64,000 nucleotides of DNA from Bradyrhizobium niftali (GCF_004571025.1 NZ_SPQT01000001.1:806001-870000); one strand, 5' to 3'; counted from the stretch's first letter, positions 26,108-35,499 are shown. The notes: a model not told the origin generated them from the letters alone. Translations and numbers: made by a program.

Positions 26108-27063
26108 GCGCGCGCAGCAAGCTGTCGAAACACACCATCACCCGACGCGGCGTCCTCGCCGGGATGCTGGCTTGGAGCAGCGGCGCGTTGGCCGTCGGCG
26201 TTGAGCAGGCGGTCCCCAACAGCATCGGATCGGCGCCGCCGCGTTTGGACGTGCCGGCCAACTCGTGCGACTGCCATCATCACATCTACGATGAACGGTT
26301 TCCTGTCTCACCGCATTGGCGCCAGGGCTTTCCGCCCGGCGCGACCGTCGCCGACTATCGGCTGCTGCAGCGGCGGCTCGGCACCACCAGGTGTGTAGTG
26401 GTGCAGCCATCGACCTATGGCATCGACAACCGCTGTCTTGTGGACGCGCTGGGGCAGCTAGGCTCTGCCGCGCGGGGTGTCGCCGTCGTCGACACCGACG
26501 TCAAGGATGCGGAACTGCGGATGCTGACGGACGCAGGCGTCCGTGCGATCCGAGTCAATTTCGTTTCTCCGCAGAGCTGGGGAAGGACGACACCGGAGAT
26601 GCTGGCCACGCTCGCAAAGCGGGTGACCCCCTTTGGCTGGCACGTGCAAATCCTGATGACGGGCGATCAGATCGTCACCCATGAAAGCGTGATCCGTTCG
26701 CTTTCCACCAAAGTGGTGATCGACCATCTCGGACGCATCCCGCAGCCGGACGGCCTCAAGCATCCGGCGTTCGCCGCGGTCTGTCGCATGCTGGACGAGG
26801 GGCGCACGTGGGTGAAGGTGACCGAGCCCTATGAGGATAGCAAGCTCGGTCCGCCCTACGCAGATTCCAGCGAAGTGGCGCGGGCCTATGTTCAGGCCGC
26901 GCCGCAACGCATTTTGTGGGGCACCGACTGGCCGCATCCCACCCAGCGCGGCACCAAGCCGGACGATGCCTTGTTGCTCGATCTCCTTGCAGACTGGGCG
27001 CCGGACGAAAAAACGCGCCGGCGCATCCTGGTCGAAAATCCCGCCGAACTGTTCGGCTTCTAG
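26104..27063 (+). CDS. Second amidohydrolase-superfamily hydrolase, Tat signal
   Basis: 319 residues, clear paralogue of the 17364 gene: CDCHHHIYDERFPV, VVVQPSTYGIDNR, VIDHLGRIPQPDG and WGTDWPHPTQRGTKPDD correspond block by block. The N-terminus KHTITRRGVLAGMLAWSSGALA is a twin-arginine signal, so both enzymes appear to be exported. LigI-like lactonases are normally cytoplasmic. Probably hydrolyses or isomerises a lactone before uptake by the adjacent MFS carrier. Confidence 0.87.
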   Translation: MSARSKLSKHTITRRGVLAGMLAWSSGALAVGVEQAVPNSIGSAPPRLDVPANSCDCHHHIYDERFPVSPHWRQGFPPGATVADYRLLQRRLGTTRCVVVQPSTYGIDNRCLVDALGQLGSAARGVAVVDTDVKDAELRMLTDAGVRAIRVNFVSPQSWGRTTPEMLATLAKRVTPFGWHVQILMTGDQIVTHESVIRSLSTKVVIDHLGRIPQPDGLKHPAFAAVCRMLDEGRTWVKVTEPYEDSKLGPPYADSSEVARAYVQAAPQRILWGTDWPHPTQRGTKPDDALLLDLLADWAPDEKTRRRILVENPAELFGF

Positions 27064-27123
27064 GGCTTTCGGCAAGCAGCGAGAACGCAACAGCTTCATC
27101 ACAACATCGAGAGGGATCAACGC

Positions 27124-27801
27124 ATGTCCGCAGGATTTAGAATTCTGAAGCGGCAAAGAAAAGTAGCTACCGATATCGTCGAACGCTTTGCCCACCTGCC
27201 GGTCGCAAATGTCAGCGACAGCATGTTCCGGATGACGGCCGCAGGCGCGCGGGTTCGACCTATTCATCAGACCGGCGGGATGGCGGGCGTGGCGCTCACC
27301 GTCAAGACACGGCCAGGCGACAACCTGATGATCCATAAGGCGATGGCAATCGCCGAACCCGGCGATGTCATCGTTGTCGATGCAGGGGGCGATCTTACCA
27401 ATGCGCTGATTGGCGAAATGATGCTCACGCGAATCATCAAGAGTAGACTTGCGGGCGTTGTTATCGATGGTGCGGTTCGGGACGCCGGCTTTATCCGCGG
27501 CCAGAATTTTCCCGTTTTTGCCGCCGGCGTGACCCATCGCGGACCTTACAAGAACGGGCCCGGCGAGATTAATGTTCCGATCGCGATTGATGGCATGGTG
27601 ATCGAGCCAGGCGATCTTATTATCGGCGACGACGACGGCCTTCTCTGCGTAGGGTTCGACGATGTGGACGAGGTATTAAAGGCTGCCACGGCTAAGTACG
27701 AGGCGGAGCAGAAGCAGATCGGGAACATAAACGCTGGCACGCACGATTCCTCTTGGGTGGACAAGGCGCTGCGCGAGCTGAATTGCGAAGGCCTTGATTG
27801 A
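27124..27801 (+). CDS. RraA-family protein (HMG/CHA aldolase-like)
   Basis: 225-residue RraA fold. NVSDSMFRM, the ligand loop GDNLMIHKAMAIAEPGDVIVVDAGGD, and GVVIDGAVRDAGFI with the Arg-Asp pair that binds pyruvate and metal in 4-hydroxy-4-methyl-2-oxoglutarate/4-carboxy-4-hydroxy-2-oxoadipate aldolases. As the last gene of the catabolic cluster it is more likely such an aldolase than an RNase E regulator. It would release pyruvate or oxaloacetate at the end of the pathway. Confidence 0.88.
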   Translation: MSAGFRILKRQRKVATDIVERFAHLPVANVSDSMFRMTAAGARVRPIHQTGGMAGVALTVKTRPGDNLMIHKAMAIAEPGDVIVVDAGGDLTNALIGEMMLTRIIKSRLAGVVIDGAVRDAGFIRGQNFPVFAAGVTHRGPYKNGPGEINVPIAIDGMVIEPGDLIIGDDDGLLCVGFDDVDEVLKAATAKYEAEQKQIGNINAGTHDSSWVDKALRELNCEGLD

Positions 27802-28447
27802 ACGTCGGATTCGCGAGTAGCGCGACGTGCTTCCGAAAGCGGGGCGATTTTGAGCTGGTCCGCGTTGCCGCAATTTGGCTCGAGCTAGCTCAAACTTCCT
27901 CATGATGGATTGGAACGACAGTTGAATTCTTTCAACTAGTTGGAAGGCGGCGTGTGCACTAAGAGATCAAGAGAGATCATATGACAACCAATGTGAGTGA
28001 GCAGGTCTTCTAAAATGGATAGGCCGCACCGCTCGGCGGATCCGCACGGAAAAACTTCGGGGCGGCGCGAGCACCGACGAGCAGCATCTGTTGTCGGAGA
28101 CGGGGAGCATCACCCGTTCGCTGCGCCATCACGCAGCTCCACTCATCCAACTAAGAGCGAAAAATTCTCGCCGCGTGGCTTGGTAGCGGACCCCGCTATG
28201 CTTTCCCGCTATTTCCTACGCCAGCCTGCGCTTGGTACGACTTTCTATGCTCGTCGGTTGCGCGTCGACGCTTTGGCTTGTGGCGAGCTATCTATGGGGC
28301 GGCTCGGCGAGTGTTTGGCCAAAATGGCGAGGGAATGATAAGCGATACGCCGATGCTTGTAGGTATTAGCCGGCATGTAAAATGTGGAAGCGTCTCCAAA
28401 TCGCCGCCTGCTTTCCATCGTCGGCGTACAAAGCAACGAGCATTTGA
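27802..28447. other. Non-coding region with dispersed repeat copy 2
   Basis: No supported gene. It contains repeat copy 2 (27881-28017) and a forward open frame to 28338 that starts inside the repeat and resembles nothing I know. Probably decayed sequence. Confidence 0.5.
27881..28017 (+). repeat. Dispersed ~140-bp repeat, copy 2
   Basis: Begins with the perfect palindrome GAGCTAGCTC and carries CAAACTTCCTCATGATGGAT, GGCGGCGTGTGCAC, GAGATCAAGAGAGATC, CCAATGTGAG and CTTCTAAAATGG. It lacks the ACGTGTGCACCGG segment of the other copies, so it is the most diverged. Confidence 0.85.
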
Positions 28448-29509
28448 CTACACCGCCAGACGCCTCTGCTCCGGCGCACTGGCGTCCATGGCCATCGGCT
28501 TCGGGACTTCTTCCTCGTTGTGCTCGTGTAGCAGGTCGAGCAGGCGCTTGCGCATCAACATGCCGGGGCGATCGGACGGCATGTGCTTCTCGATCTTGCG
28601 GCCCATGTCGACGATCGCGTCCGGGTCGGTCGATTCCAGGATGTCGCGATCTTCTGCGATAATGGCGGCATCCCAATCGATCAGTTCCTGCGTCGAGCAG
28701 TCCGCTTCGGTGTCGTTGCGGAACAGGAGCTGCACCACCTGAATCTTGCCGTCGGCGATCGGCGTTGCGCAGTTGAAGATGATATGCCGGATGCCGGAGG
28801 GATACTCCATGTCGAGCCGGCGGCAGAACGGCATGAACCATTTGTTGCGCATGTGTCGCTTTGTATAGGGCTCGGTTGTGCCAGAGATCTTCGCCGCGAT
28901 CGGAGGGTTCTTTACGGTGATGAGGGTTTCCGCCTCGAAGCCGTAATCGGTCTCGACAATCTCGTATTTCTCCGGTCGCGGTTGGTCGATGTCGCCGAAC
29001 GTGTTTTTGTGCACGAAGGCGAAGTGGGCGTTGTCGAACGAGTTCTCCATCAGCCGCAGTGCCGCCGTGTTCCAGGTGTCGTAGAACTGGAAGATGCGGC
29101 GATAGGCGGGATCGCCGTCCTCTGGAATGTCGGGAATGTCGTGCAGCGGCTCGTCCAGCGCAACCCAGACATAGCCGTAGCGAGTTTTCGTGCGGAACGC
29201 GCGCGCCCGGGCGTCGGGGATCGGTTGCTCGAACGGAAACTGCGGGATCATCACCAGCATGCCGTCGCGGTCGTACTCCCAGCCGTGATAGCCGCAAACG
29301 ATGTTGCCGTTGCGGCACCAGCCCTTGGAGAGTTTTGCGGTGCGATGGCAGCAGCGATCCTCCAGTGCCGCGGGTTCGCCCTTGGCATCTAGAAACAGCA
29401 CGATCGGCTCACCGAGCAGCGTGAACGGCTGCGGCCCGCTCTCGAGTTGTTCGATCGGCATAATCGCGTACCAGAAGCGGCGAAGCACCGGTTGCTTGGT
29501 GGCCAGCAT
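28448..29509 (-). CDS. Rieske [2Fe-2S] non-heme iron oxygenase (vanillate demethylase type)
   Basis: 353 residues. The Rieske cluster is bound by CCH at about 52-54 and CGYHGW at about 72-77; the mononuclear iron site is ENSFDNAHFAFVHKNTF (two His plus later Asp). Single-component architecture like VanA, dicamba O-demethylase and similar N- or O-dealkylating enzymes; it needs a separate reductase and ferredoxin, not found in this cluster. Last gene of the reverse-strand operon that also encodes the ABC transporter and a deaminase-like hydrolase, 18 bases downstream of the latter. Confidence 0.9.
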   Translation of the reverse strand: MLATKQPVLRRFWYAIMPIEQLESGPQPFTLLGEPIVLFLDAKGEPAALEDRCCHRTAKLSKGWCRNGNIVCGYHGWEYDRDGMLVMIPQFPFEQPIPDARARAFRTKTRYGYVWVALDEPLHDIPDIPEDGDPAYRRIFQFYDTWNTAALRLMENSFDNAHFAFVHKNTFGDIDQPRPEKYEIVETDYGFEAETLITVKNPPIAAKISGTTEPYTKRHMRNKWFMPFCRRLDMEYPSGIRHIIFNCATPIADGKIQVVQLLFRNDTEADCSTQELIDWDAAIIAEDRDILESTDPDAIVDMGRKIEKHMPSDRPGMLMRKRLLDLLHEHNEEEVPKPMAMDASAPEQRRLAV

Positions 29510-29527
29510 GAGGTGTCTCCCAAAAGC

Positions 29528-30886
29528 TCAGACCGCGATGCGTGTCACGACGCGCGCCGCGTCGGATCGAAGTCGTGCAAGGTCGAGGCCGGGGATGGCG
29601 CCGTCGTCAACGACGGTCCGCCCGCCAATCAGCAGATGGCGCACACGAGCGCCACCGCAAGTCACCGGCGCGACTAGGAGATCATGCATGCCGAAGTGGC
29701 GCGGCTGGTCGAGATCAAACACGGCGATGTCCGCCTGCTGGCCCGGCGCAAGCGTGCCGACATGCGGCAGGCCCAGCACCCGCGCGCCGCCGGCCGTGGC
29801 CCAGTGCACCACGTTTTCGGCGGTGATGGCATTCGCGCCCTTCACCGCGCGATGGGTGTGCCAGGCGCTGTGCATCTCGCAGACCATGTCGGCTGCCTCG
29901 TTCGAGGCCGCACCGTCGACGCCCAGCGACACGGCGCCGCCGAGCGCCGCGAGGGCGTCGGCCGGCGCGACACCGGAGCCGAGCCGGCAGTTCGACTGCG
30001 GGCAGTGCGCCATGCCGGTGCCGGTGTCGGCGAGAATCTTCACCTCGTCATGGTCGAGATGTACCATGTGCGCGTACCAGATATCGGGGCCGAGCCAGTC
30101 GTGGTCGGCGAGCCAGTGCACCGGGCGTTTGCCATGCACCGACATGCAAAAGTCGACATAGTCCGATGTCTCCGACAGGTGGCTGTGCAGCCGCAGCTTC
30201 ATGCGCCGCGAGGCGGCAATCACTTCTCGAAGTTCACCCGGGTCGAGTGACCAGGTCGGCGTGGTCGGCGCCATCGCAACCTTGGTGAGACCGGCGGGAG
30301 AGGGATCATGAAAACGCTGGGCGCAGGCTTCGACCGAGGCCAGCATGCGTTCGAGCGGTTCAACCGGCGTCCGTGCTCCGTCGTCGCCGACGACGTGGCT
30401 CGTCTTGGTGCCGCCGCCGCGGCATAGCACCAGGCGCAGCCCGAGGTTGCGGGCGACTTCGAAGATCACCGCCGCCGGATCGAAACGGTAGGTATCGCTG
30501 AACAGGTAGTGGTGATCGGCCACGGTCGTGGTGCCGGACAGCAGCAGCTCGGTAAGGCCGATCCGGGCCGCGACCGCCAACGCCTCCTCGTCGATCTTTG
30601 ACCAGTATGCATAGGGCACGGACCGCAGCCAGCCGGCGAGCGGCTGATTGATGCCGGCCTGCACCCCCTTCAGCACGCTCTGGAATAGATGGTGGTGGGT
30701 TGAGATCAATCCGGGATAGATCACGCAACCAGAGACATCCAGCCTCCGTTCGCCGGTCTCCGGCGTAAGCGCGCCGATCGCCATGATGACACCGTCGCGG
30801 ATCCGGATCGATCCCTGCGCGCGCATCGCCTCGCCGGGAAGGCCGGTGAAAATCCCCTCGGCATTCTCGATCAGCAATGCGCTCAT
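29528..30886 (-). CDS. Amidohydrolase of the 8-oxoguanine deaminase/TrzN-AtzA group
   Basis: 452 residues; hydrolytic deaminase or dechlorinase of N-heterocycles. Motifs in order: PGLISTHHHLFQSVLKG (metal His pair), SGTTTVADHHYLF, LRLHSHLSE, GTGMAHCPQSN and SLGVDGAASNE with the metal Asp. The first block is especially like bacterial 8-oxoguanine deaminase. ATG at 30886 overlaps the upstream permease stop. The frame is open much further upstream, but that part overlaps the permease gene and is not real. Probably deaminates an imported ring compound. Confidence 0.88.
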   Translation of the reverse strand: MSALLIENAEGIFTGLPGEAMRAQGSIRIRDGVIMAIGALTPETGERRLDVSGCVIYPGLISTHHHLFQSVLKGVQAGINQPLAGWLRSVPYAYWSKIDEEALAVAARIGLTELLLSGTTTVADHHYLFSDTYRFDPAAVIFEVARNLGLRLVLCRGGGTKTSHVVGDDGARTPVEPLERMLASVEACAQRFHDPSPAGLTKVAMAPTTPTWSLDPGELREVIAASRRMKLRLHSHLSETSDYVDFCMSVHGKRPVHWLADHDWLGPDIWYAHMVHLDHDEVKILADTGTGMAHCPQSNCRLGSGVAPADALAALGGAVSLGVDGAASNEAADMVCEMHSAWHTHRAVKGANAITAENVVHWATAGGARVLGLPHVGTLAPGQQADIAVFDLDQPRHFGMHDLLVAPVTCGGARVRHLLIGGRTVVDDGAIPGLDLARLRSDAARVVTRIAV

Positions 30887-31683
30887 GCTTCGGCTCCGAG
30901 CTCGCTCTCGTGCCAGTTCGACAGTGCAAGCTTGGACAGTCCCACCATCGCGCCGAACAGCAACACGCCGGTAACGGTGATCAGGAACAGTGCGGCAAAC
31001 ATCCTGGGAATGTCCAGCTGGAATCCGGCATCGAGAATCTCGTAGGCAAGTCCTGATGAGCGGCCGCCGGTGCCGGCGACGAACTCGGCGACCACGGCGC
31101 CGATCAGCGCGAGCCCGGAGGAAATGCGCAGCCCGCCGAAGAAGTACGGTAGAGCGCCGGGAATCCGCAGCCGCACCAGGGTTTTCAATCGGCTGGCACG
31201 GTTCATGCGGAAATAGCTGGCGAGCCCGGGATCGACGCTGCGCAGGCCCAGCGTGGTGTTGGAGATGATGGGGAACAGCGCCACCAGCGTCGCGCATACG
31301 GTAAGTGAGAGTTGCGTGTTCTTCACCAGGATGATGATCAGCGGCGCGATCGCTACGATCGGCGTCACCTGCAGCAGCACTGCATAGGGAAACAGGCTGA
31401 CCTCGATGGCGCGGCTTTGCACGAACATGAAGGCGATCAGCGTCCCCAGCACAACGGCAGCGGCGAATGCCTGTAGGGTGATGCGTAAGGTGATCAGCAG
31501 TGCGCGCAGAAGCGATGGACCATTCTTGATCAGACTGGCGAAGATGTCGCTCGGTTTCGGAAACAGATAGACCGGGATCGAGCCGAGGCGACAGCCGATT
31601 TCCCAGACCGCGAGCAGCACCACGCCGACCGCGAGCGGCGCCGCGATCCGTACGAAAGTCTCCGATTGCAACAGCGGCTTCAT
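30883..31683 (-). CDS. ABC transporter permease, NitT/TauT family
   Basis: 266-residue inner-membrane permease of the SsuC/ThiX type: AVWEIGCRLGSIPVYLFPKPSDIFASL, six hydrophobic segments, and an EAA-like loop ASRLKTLVRLRIPGALPYFFGGLRIS. ATG at 31683 overlaps the ATPase stop; a longer frame to 31746 is unlikely. Homodimer expected, driven by the ATPase at 31680. Confidence 0.9.
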   Translation of the reverse strand: MKPLLQSETFVRIAAPLAVGVVLLAVWEIGCRLGSIPVYLFPKPSDIFASLIKNGPSLLRALLITLRITLQAFAAAVVLGTLIAFMFVQSRAIEVSLFPYAVLLQVTPIVAIAPLIIILVKNTQLSLTVCATLVALFPIISNTTLGLRSVDPGLASYFRMNRASRLKTLVRLRIPGALPYFFGGLRISSGLALIGAVVAEFVAGTGGRSSGLAYEILDAGFQLDIPRMFAALFLITVTGVLLFGAMVGLSKLALSNWHESELGAEA

Positions 31684-32528
31684 GGCGTGGCTCCCGATGC
31701 CGACGGCAACGACGCTTCGGCGAGCCAGGTCGACAGTTCGCGGCAATAGGCGGCAAACCGGGCGCTGTCGCGGAAATCCTGGCCGCGTGGTTGCGGTTCA
31801 TCGATGGTCATGGTGCGGAAGATGCGGCCTGGGTTCGCGGCGAGCACCACGATCCGGGTCGACAGGAACACGGCTTCATAGATCGAGTGGGTGACAAACA
31901 CCGTGGTGAGCTTGCGTTCCCACCACAACTTGATCAGATCGTCATCAAGCTTGTTGCGGGTGAATTCATCGAGCGCGCCGAATGGCTCGTCCATCAACAG
32001 CAGGTTCGGGTCGGTGGCGAGCGCGCGGGCGATCGACACCCGCATCTTCATGCCGCCGGAGAGCTGGCGCGGGTAATGCCGCGCAAAAGCCGAGAGGCCG
32101 ACCCGGGCGATGGCGTCGCTAACCCGCGGATCGGCCTTGCCGCGTGGCACGTCGGCGAGGTCGAGCGGCAACCGCACATTGGTGTCGACCCGCGCCCAGG
32201 GCATCAGGGTCGGCTCCTGGAATACGAAGGCGAGGCCGCGGCCGTCCTGGCCGACCTGTCCGGAATCGCCGCGCCACCACAAAATGCGACCGTCCGACGG
32301 CTGGATCAGATTGGCGATCAGCTTGAGCAGCGTGCTTTTGCCGCAACCGGACGGGCCGATCAGCGTTAGGAATTCACCCTCGGCGATCGTGAGGTCGATC
32401 GGTGCCAGGGCACGGGTGCCGTTGGCGAAGATCTTTTCCGCGGACAGCACTTCGACCGCCGGCGGACGATCGGCTGCGCGGCGCGCGATGTGCGCGTCCA
32501 GGGGGTCGCTGGGCAAGGGAGCATTCAT
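31680..32528 (-). CDS. ABC transporter ATP-binding protein, NitT/TauT family
   Basis: 282 residues with Walker A GPSGCGKST, Q-loop FVFQEPTLMPW, signature LSGGMKMRV, Walker B LLLMDEPFGALDE and switch His in VTHSIYEAVFL. ATG at 32528 (MNAPLPSD) chosen; the frame upstream has no family similarity. Energises the adjacent permease. Confidence 0.93.
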   Translation of the reverse strand: MNAPLPSDPLDAHIARRAADRPPAVEVLSAEKIFANGTRALAPIDLTIAEGEFLTLIGPSGCGKSTLLKLIANLIQPSDGRILWWRGDSGQVGQDGRGLAFVFQEPTLMPWARVDTNVRLPLDLADVPRGKADPRVSDAIARVGLSAFARHYPRQLSGGMKMRVSIARALATDPNLLLMDEPFGALDEFTRNKLDDDLIKLWWERKLTTVFVTHSIYEAVFLSTRIVVLAANPGRIFRTMTIDEPQPRGQDFRDSARFAAYCRELSTWLAEASLPSASGATP

Positions 32529-32593
32529 GACAGACTTCTTTGCGGGGTAATCATCACCGGACCGCTGCAAGCTTCGCGCCTGCGCGCCGTGAG

Positions 32594-33580
32594 CTAGAAT
32601 CCGATCTTCAGATCCTTGACAAAGCGATCGGTGAACGCCTTTTGCCATTCGGTCTTTGGATCGAGCAGGTTGGCGGCGACCAGGAAGTCATAGGTCTGCT
32701 TCCATCGCGCAGCCGTCATGATGCCGATTCCGCTTGTGGCGGCGTCGCCGCCGTCGAGCGCTTTGGTCTGCTTCAGCTTGTCGATCGCGTATGCGATCTG
32801 GGCGTCGGTCATTTTCGGGTTGTCGACCTTGATCAGGGCGTTGGCCGGTTCCGGGTTTTTGAGATAGTCACGCCAGCCCTCGAGCGATGCCTTGACGAAA
32901 CGCGCCACCAGGTCGGGGTTCCCGGCGAGCATCTTCTCGGTGGTCACGATCGCCGAACCGTAGGGCGGATAGCCACCGTCGGCGAACAGGAAGAATTTTG
33001 CCTTGGCGCCCTGCTGCTGCGCCTGGAACGGTTCGGACGAGAGATAGGCCTGCTGCGACACCGTGGGGTCGGCAAAGAACGGTTGCAGATTGAAAGTGTA
33101 GGCGTGGATCTGGTCGTCGGTGTAGCCGTATTTGGCGCGCAGCCACGGCCAGAACGTGGTCCGCGACGAACCGGAGATCAGGATCGGCTTGCCTTTCAAG
33201 GCGGCGAGATCTGCCACGTCGTCATGGGCCATGATGCCTTGCAGATCGAACTGGAACGAGGACGCAACCGTCACCAGCGGCAGTCCCTTTTCGCGGCCCT
33301 TCAGCACCTGGATGTCGTAGCCCATCAGGAAGTCGGTCTCGCCGGCCAGCAGGAGCTGCGATCCGTTCACCTGCGGTCCACCCATCTTGATGGTGACGTC
33401 GAGCCCGGCCTTCTCGTAAAGCCCGGTCGCCTTGGCCTGGTAGAAGCCGCCATGCTCGGCCTGGGCGAACCAGCTGGTCAGAAATGTCACCTTGTCGGCG
33501 GCGGTCGACGGGGCGACGAAGCCAAGGCAGGCCGCGGTGGCGAGCAGGGCGCGGGACACGATGGTCATGACGGCGTTCAT
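32594..33580 (-). CDS. ABC transporter substrate-binding protein, NMT1/THI5-like
   Basis: 328 residues; periplasmic binding protein of the ThiY/NMT1 family that recognises pyrimidines, riboflavin-like or related small heterocycles. Signal peptide MNAVMTIVSRALLATAACLGFVAP ends near AA-DKV; the mature start VTFLTSWFAQAEHGGFYQAKATGLY is diagnostic. First gene of the five-gene reverse operon (binding protein, ATPase, permease, deaminase-like hydrolase, Rieske oxygenase). The operon promoter region holds the 17-bp palindrome at 33710. Confidence 0.9.
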   Translation of the reverse strand: MNAVMTIVSRALLATAACLGFVAPSTAADKVTFLTSWFAQAEHGGFYQAKATGLYEKAGLDVTIKMGGPQVNGSQLLLAGETDFLMGYDIQVLKGREKGLPLVTVASSFQFDLQGIMAHDDVADLAALKGKPILISGSSRTTFWPWLRAKYGYTDDQIHAYTFNLQPFFADPTVSQQAYLSSEPFQAQQQGAKAKFFLFADGGYPPYGSAIVTTEKMLAGNPDLVARFVKASLEGWRDYLKNPEPANALIKVDNPKMTDAQIAYAIDKLKQTKALDGGDAATSGIGIMTAARWKQTYDFLVAANLLDPKTEWQKAFTDRFVKDLKIGF

Positions 33581-33709
33581 GGCAACCTCGGTGTGATCTC
33601 GATCGGATGGAATTCCTATGGAAGGCGGAATCCCGGCGGCAGCGTTCCCGGCACCGCAAAAGATGCACGCACCGTCTGTCATCCGGAAGCATTTTGATTC
33701 GAGGCATAT

Positions 33710-33726
33710 GTTGCCTTTTAGGCAAC
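33710..33726. promoter_or_regulatory. 17-bp palindrome (LysR-type site A)
   Basis: GTTGCCTTTTAGGCAAC, 6-bp arms around TTTTA. It lies in the divergent region between the ABC operon (start 33580) and the creatininase gene (start 33846). Inside it, TGCC-N5-GGCA fits the T-N11-A LysR box. An identical 17-mer stands at 38254-38270 upstream of the LysR gene. Confidence 0.8.
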
Positions 33727-33845
33727 GCATAAAAAGCGGTGTCACGCCTCGGCACGCACCATTGTCAACGGCTCCGCGATGTCATAGTCGGACATCATGG
33801 TCGTACGCGCCGCAACCGCGCGGTGCGGCGTGAAGGGAATCGAAC

Positions 33846-34640
33846 ATGGACAAGCCGCGCCGCCGCGTCTGGTGGGACGAATACGCTTCGCGTGAATTCG
33901 AAAGCCTCGATCCGGACAGCACCATCGCCATCCTGCCGATCGCCGCCATCGAGCAGCACGGGCCGCATCTGCCGGTTGGCGTCGATGCGGCGATCAATCG
34001 TGGCATGCTCGAGACGTTGATCGATCGTCTGCCCGATGATCTCGACATTCGGATCCTGCCGATCCAGCAGGTCGGAAAATCCAACGAGCATCTGCGGATG
34101 CCCGGCACCCTGACCTTGCCGGCGGCGACGCTGATCGAGGCTTGGACAGAGCTCGGATTGTCGGTCGCGCGCGCCGGCGTGCGGAAGCTCGTGATCGTCA
34201 ACTCGCACGGCGGCAATGACGAGGTGATGGGCATCGTCGCGCGCGAACTGCGGGTGCGCGCCGACATGCTGGTGGTCAAGTCTGCCTGGTCGCGGCTCGG
34301 CAAGCCGGCCGGCCTTTACAGCGAGCGCGAGCTGAAATTCGGCATTCACGGCGGTGACGTCGAGACCTCGCTGATGCTGCATTTCCGCCCGGAACTGGTC
34401 GACATGGCGCGCGCGCAGGACTTCCGGTCTGTTGCCGAGGACGACGAAGCGGCCTTCGACCATCTCAGGCCGACCGGATTCATTGCCTATGCCTGGATCG
34501 CCGGCGACCTCAATCCCGACGGCGCGGTCGGCGAAGCGCACAAGGCCACCGCCGACAAGGGCCGTCTCACCGCCGAGCACGCCTCGGGAGAATTCATCAA
34601 GCTGCTGTACGACGTGAAGGCGGCGAAGCTGCCGCGCTGA
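33846..34640 (+). CDS. Creatininase-family amidohydrolase
   Basis: 264 residues. Family metal-site motifs: IAAIEQHGPHLPVGVDAA (Glu, His, Asp), VIVNSHGGND, and HGGDVETSLML with the second Glu. The family opens cyclic amides (creatinine) or hydrolyses formamides in cofactor metabolism. As the only forward gene between two reverse operons, and sharing a divergent promoter that contains the palindrome, it is probably co-regulated and may open a ring lactam produced by the other enzymes. Confidence 0.9.
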   Translation: MDKPRRRVWWDEYASREFESLDPDSTIAILPIAAIEQHGPHLPVGVDAAINRGMLETLIDRLPDDLDIRILPIQQVGKSNEHLRMPGTLTLPAATLIEAWTELGLSVARAGVRKLVIVNSHGGNDEVMGIVARELRVRADMLVVKSAWSRLGKPAGLYSERELKFGIHGGDVETSLMLHFRPELVDMARAQDFRSVAEDDEAAFDHLRPTGFIAYAWIAGDLNPDGAVGEAHKATADKGRLTAEHASGEFIKLLYDVKAAKLPR

Positions 34641-35486
34641 TCAACTGCGCTCGAATAGCTGCCGGATCAGGGTCGTGATCCGGCCGGTCGGCGAGCCCAG
34701 CGCGAGCATGACCGAGAAGTGGTCGGCGCCGGGAATTTCCTCATAGCTCACCGGCAATCCGTTGACGGCGCGGTGCGCGGCCATGTCGGCCGTCTGCTGG
34801 CGCAGCATCGGCAGTTCGGCCGCGCCGACCACCAGAGCCAGCGGTGTCGCGGGGCCGCTTGAGAGCAGCAGCGGCGAATTGCGCCGCGACGTCGCTTCGT
34901 CAAGCTTGAGCTTGACGTTGAGAAAGCTGTGGCGGACAGGTTCGAGATCGAAGATGCCGCTGATCGCAATGCCCGCCTTTACGCGCGGATGCGACAGCGC
35001 GATCGTCGCCAGATGTCCACCTGCCGACCAGCCTGAGACGACAATGCGGCTGGGGTCGCCACCGAGGGCGGGAAGCTGGTCGACCAGGGCGTCGAGAGCC
35101 CGATGGATTTCGGCAACGATCTCGTCCATGGTCGCCTCCGGCGCCAGAGTGTAGCCGATCAGCGCGACATTGATGCCGTGAGCCATCGGTCCCTCAGCGA
35201 ACCAGGTGACGGTCTCCTTCGAGCGCATCTGCCAGTAGCCGCCGTGGATCAGCACCAGCGTCGGGCCGCCGTCGGTGGCCTTGAGGAAATCGGTCCGATT
35301 ACGGTCGCGTGGACCGTATCTCAGGTCGAGATGCGCGGAATGCTTGTTCCGCATGGCGGCGGAGCGCTGCTCCCAACTCGCGACAAGCTCGGCGCTGCCC
35401 GGGACGGCAGCGCTGTTGTTGAGCCCGAGGTCGCGCTGCTCCTGACTCATCGATCGCCAGTTCGTCTCGCCAAATATCGTTCCCAT
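34641..35486 (-). CDS. Alpha/beta hydrolase, arylformamidase-like
   Basis: 281 residues. Oxyanion motif HGGYWQMRSKE, nucleophile elbow GWSAGGH, and catalytic His in GADHFSVM; the N-terminal YGPRDRNRTDF block is also found in kynurenine formamidase-like hydrolases. ATG at 35486 chosen; the longer frame overlaps the upstream FAD gene. Last gene of the cupin/isochorismatase/FAD-oxidase operon. Likely hydrolyses an N-formyl or ester intermediate. Confidence 0.85.
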   Translation of the reverse strand: MGTIFGETNWRSMSQEQRDLGLNNSAAVPGSAELVASWEQRSAAMRNKHSAHLDLRYGPRDRNRTDFLKATDGGPTLVLIHGGYWQMRSKETVTWFAEGPMAHGINVALIGYTLAPEATMDEIVAEIHRALDALVDQLPALGGDPSRIVVSGWSAGGHLATIALSHPRVKAGIAISGIFDLEPVRHSFLNVKLKLDEATSRRNSPLLLSSGPATPLALVVGAAELPMLRQQTADMAAHRAVNGLPVSYEEIPGADHFSVMLALGSPTGRITTLIRQLFERS

Positions 35487-35499
35487 CGTGACGTCCCAG

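Noticed and set aside
27997..28338. 113-codon forward ORF after repeat copy 2
   Set aside because: Begins inside the repeat, no motif, no site for translation; probably not a gene.
29528..31801. 757-codon reading of the deaminase-like gene
   Set aside because: The first 305 codons overlap the permease gene out of frame; the real start is the ATG at 30886.
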